47,359 bases of DNA from Thermoleophilia bacterium (GTDB lineage: Bacteria > Actinomycetota > Thermoleophilia > Gaiellales > Gaiellaceae): positions 1 through 47,359 of the forward strand of contig JACVRR010000004.1 of assembly GCA_014534345.1 (NCBI GenBank), in the 5' to 3' direction. The notes beneath the pieces were generated by a model, which had not been told where the DNA came from, searched no databases, and was given only the letters and a program-made list of their open reading frames with translations. The stretch's first letter is position 1. The number at the start of each line of letters is the position of its first letter. The position numbers and the translations under genes are program-made. Below are positions 47,182-47,359 of this stretch, piece by piece.

Positions 47182-47359
47182 ATGCGGCAGCGGAACGAGA
47201 CAGGCAACGAGGAGGAGGCCCGCCTGCACGAGCGGGCGGCGCTGTTCTACGAGCTCCTCGACCACCACGACCGCGCGGCGGCCGAGCGGGAGCGCGCGCA
47301 GCGGGCCCGCGCGGCGGCGCGCGCCGCGTCCGCGGGCGCCCACGCCGGCCCAGGCTCGC
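47182..47359 (+). CDS. Small charged alpha-helical protein, N-terminal part (runs off window)
   Basis: The frame opens with ATG at 47182 and stays open to the window edge (59 codons). The sequence (NETGNEEEARLHERAALFYE, then LLDHHDRAAAERERAQRARA) is rich in Glu, Arg and Ala and should form one long helix or coiled coil. Similar short proteins occur in Thermoleophilia without known function. It is divergent from the oxidase; the 144-base gap between them shows no further gene. The start is unsupported by a clear ribosome-binding site or -10 box. Confidence 0.5.
   Translation, partial: MRQRNETGNEEEARLHERAALFYELLDHHDRAAAERERAQRARAAARAASAGAHAGPGS

Overview
The window is a very GC-rich (about 70% or more by eye), gene-dense stretch of bacterial chromosome. 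Its codon bias, GTG starts, 4-base ATGA/GTGA gene overlaps, actinobacterial-style leaderless promoters and gene families suggest an actinomycetote, most likely class Thermoleophilia (Solirubrobacterales/Gaiellales). The taxon is inference. There are no rRNA or tRNA genes, CRISPR arrays, integrases or intact insertion sequences that I can see.

Layout. 1-7832 is an exopolysaccharide locus: a divergent glycosyltransferase start, GT4 and GT2 glycosyltransferases, a polytopic membrane protein, a PglC/WcaJ-type initiating sugar-phosphate transferase, a small secreted protein, an ATP-grasp enzyme, a Wzz-like chain-length protein and a GtrB/DPM1-type GT2. A pair of near-identical palindromic (REP-like) repeats lies just before the sugar transferase. 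7833-9393 is a low-coding patch with unassigned fragments, one intact dihydrofolate-reductase-like gene and the decayed tail of a second. 9394-17690 is dense in signal transduction: a PAS histidine kinase with a single-domain receiver; an orphan Tat/lipoprotein solute-binding protein; a DUF4097 protein, a histidine kinase and a periplasmic sugar-binding-type lipoprotein joined by 4-base overlaps and followed by a receiver; and a fusion of a class III nucleotide-cyclase domain to a NarL-type regulator. An MMPL exporter follows, ending at a strong hairpin shared with a convergent ECF sigma/membrane-partner pair.

22079-31205 is mixed metabolism and envelope: an SDR, a YihY-type membrane protein, a GerMN-PG_binding-YkuD L,D-transpeptidase, a GNAT, a beta-phosphoglucomutase/GH65 phosphorylase pair, and an NhaA antiporter fused to a DsbA-like domain. 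31206-33013 is a NarL/DesK-type two-component pair. 33233-41608 is a tightly coupled six-gene operon: an ABC ATPase, a MacB/FtsX permease, a membrane alpha/beta hydrolase, a GT2, a diacylglycerol-kinase-fold lipid kinase and an MFS-PAP2 fusion. It meets a second PAP2 phosphatase tail-to-tail. 42353-44905 is an ABC-2 exporter (two permeases and an ATPase). The window ends with a truncated SRPBCC gene, a three-domain multicopper oxidase with two heavy-metal-binding modules between its cupredoxin domains, and the start of a small charged protein.

The most unusual items are the multicopper oxidase with embedded metal-binding modules, the cyclase-response-regulator fusion, the kinase co-translated with a solute-binding lipoprotein, the MFS-PAP2 lipid operon, and a consistent pattern of -10-like TANNNT boxes 6-8 bases before start codons, including one face-to-face pair at 115-124. 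Functions were read from motifs and recalled family knowledge; no database search was run.
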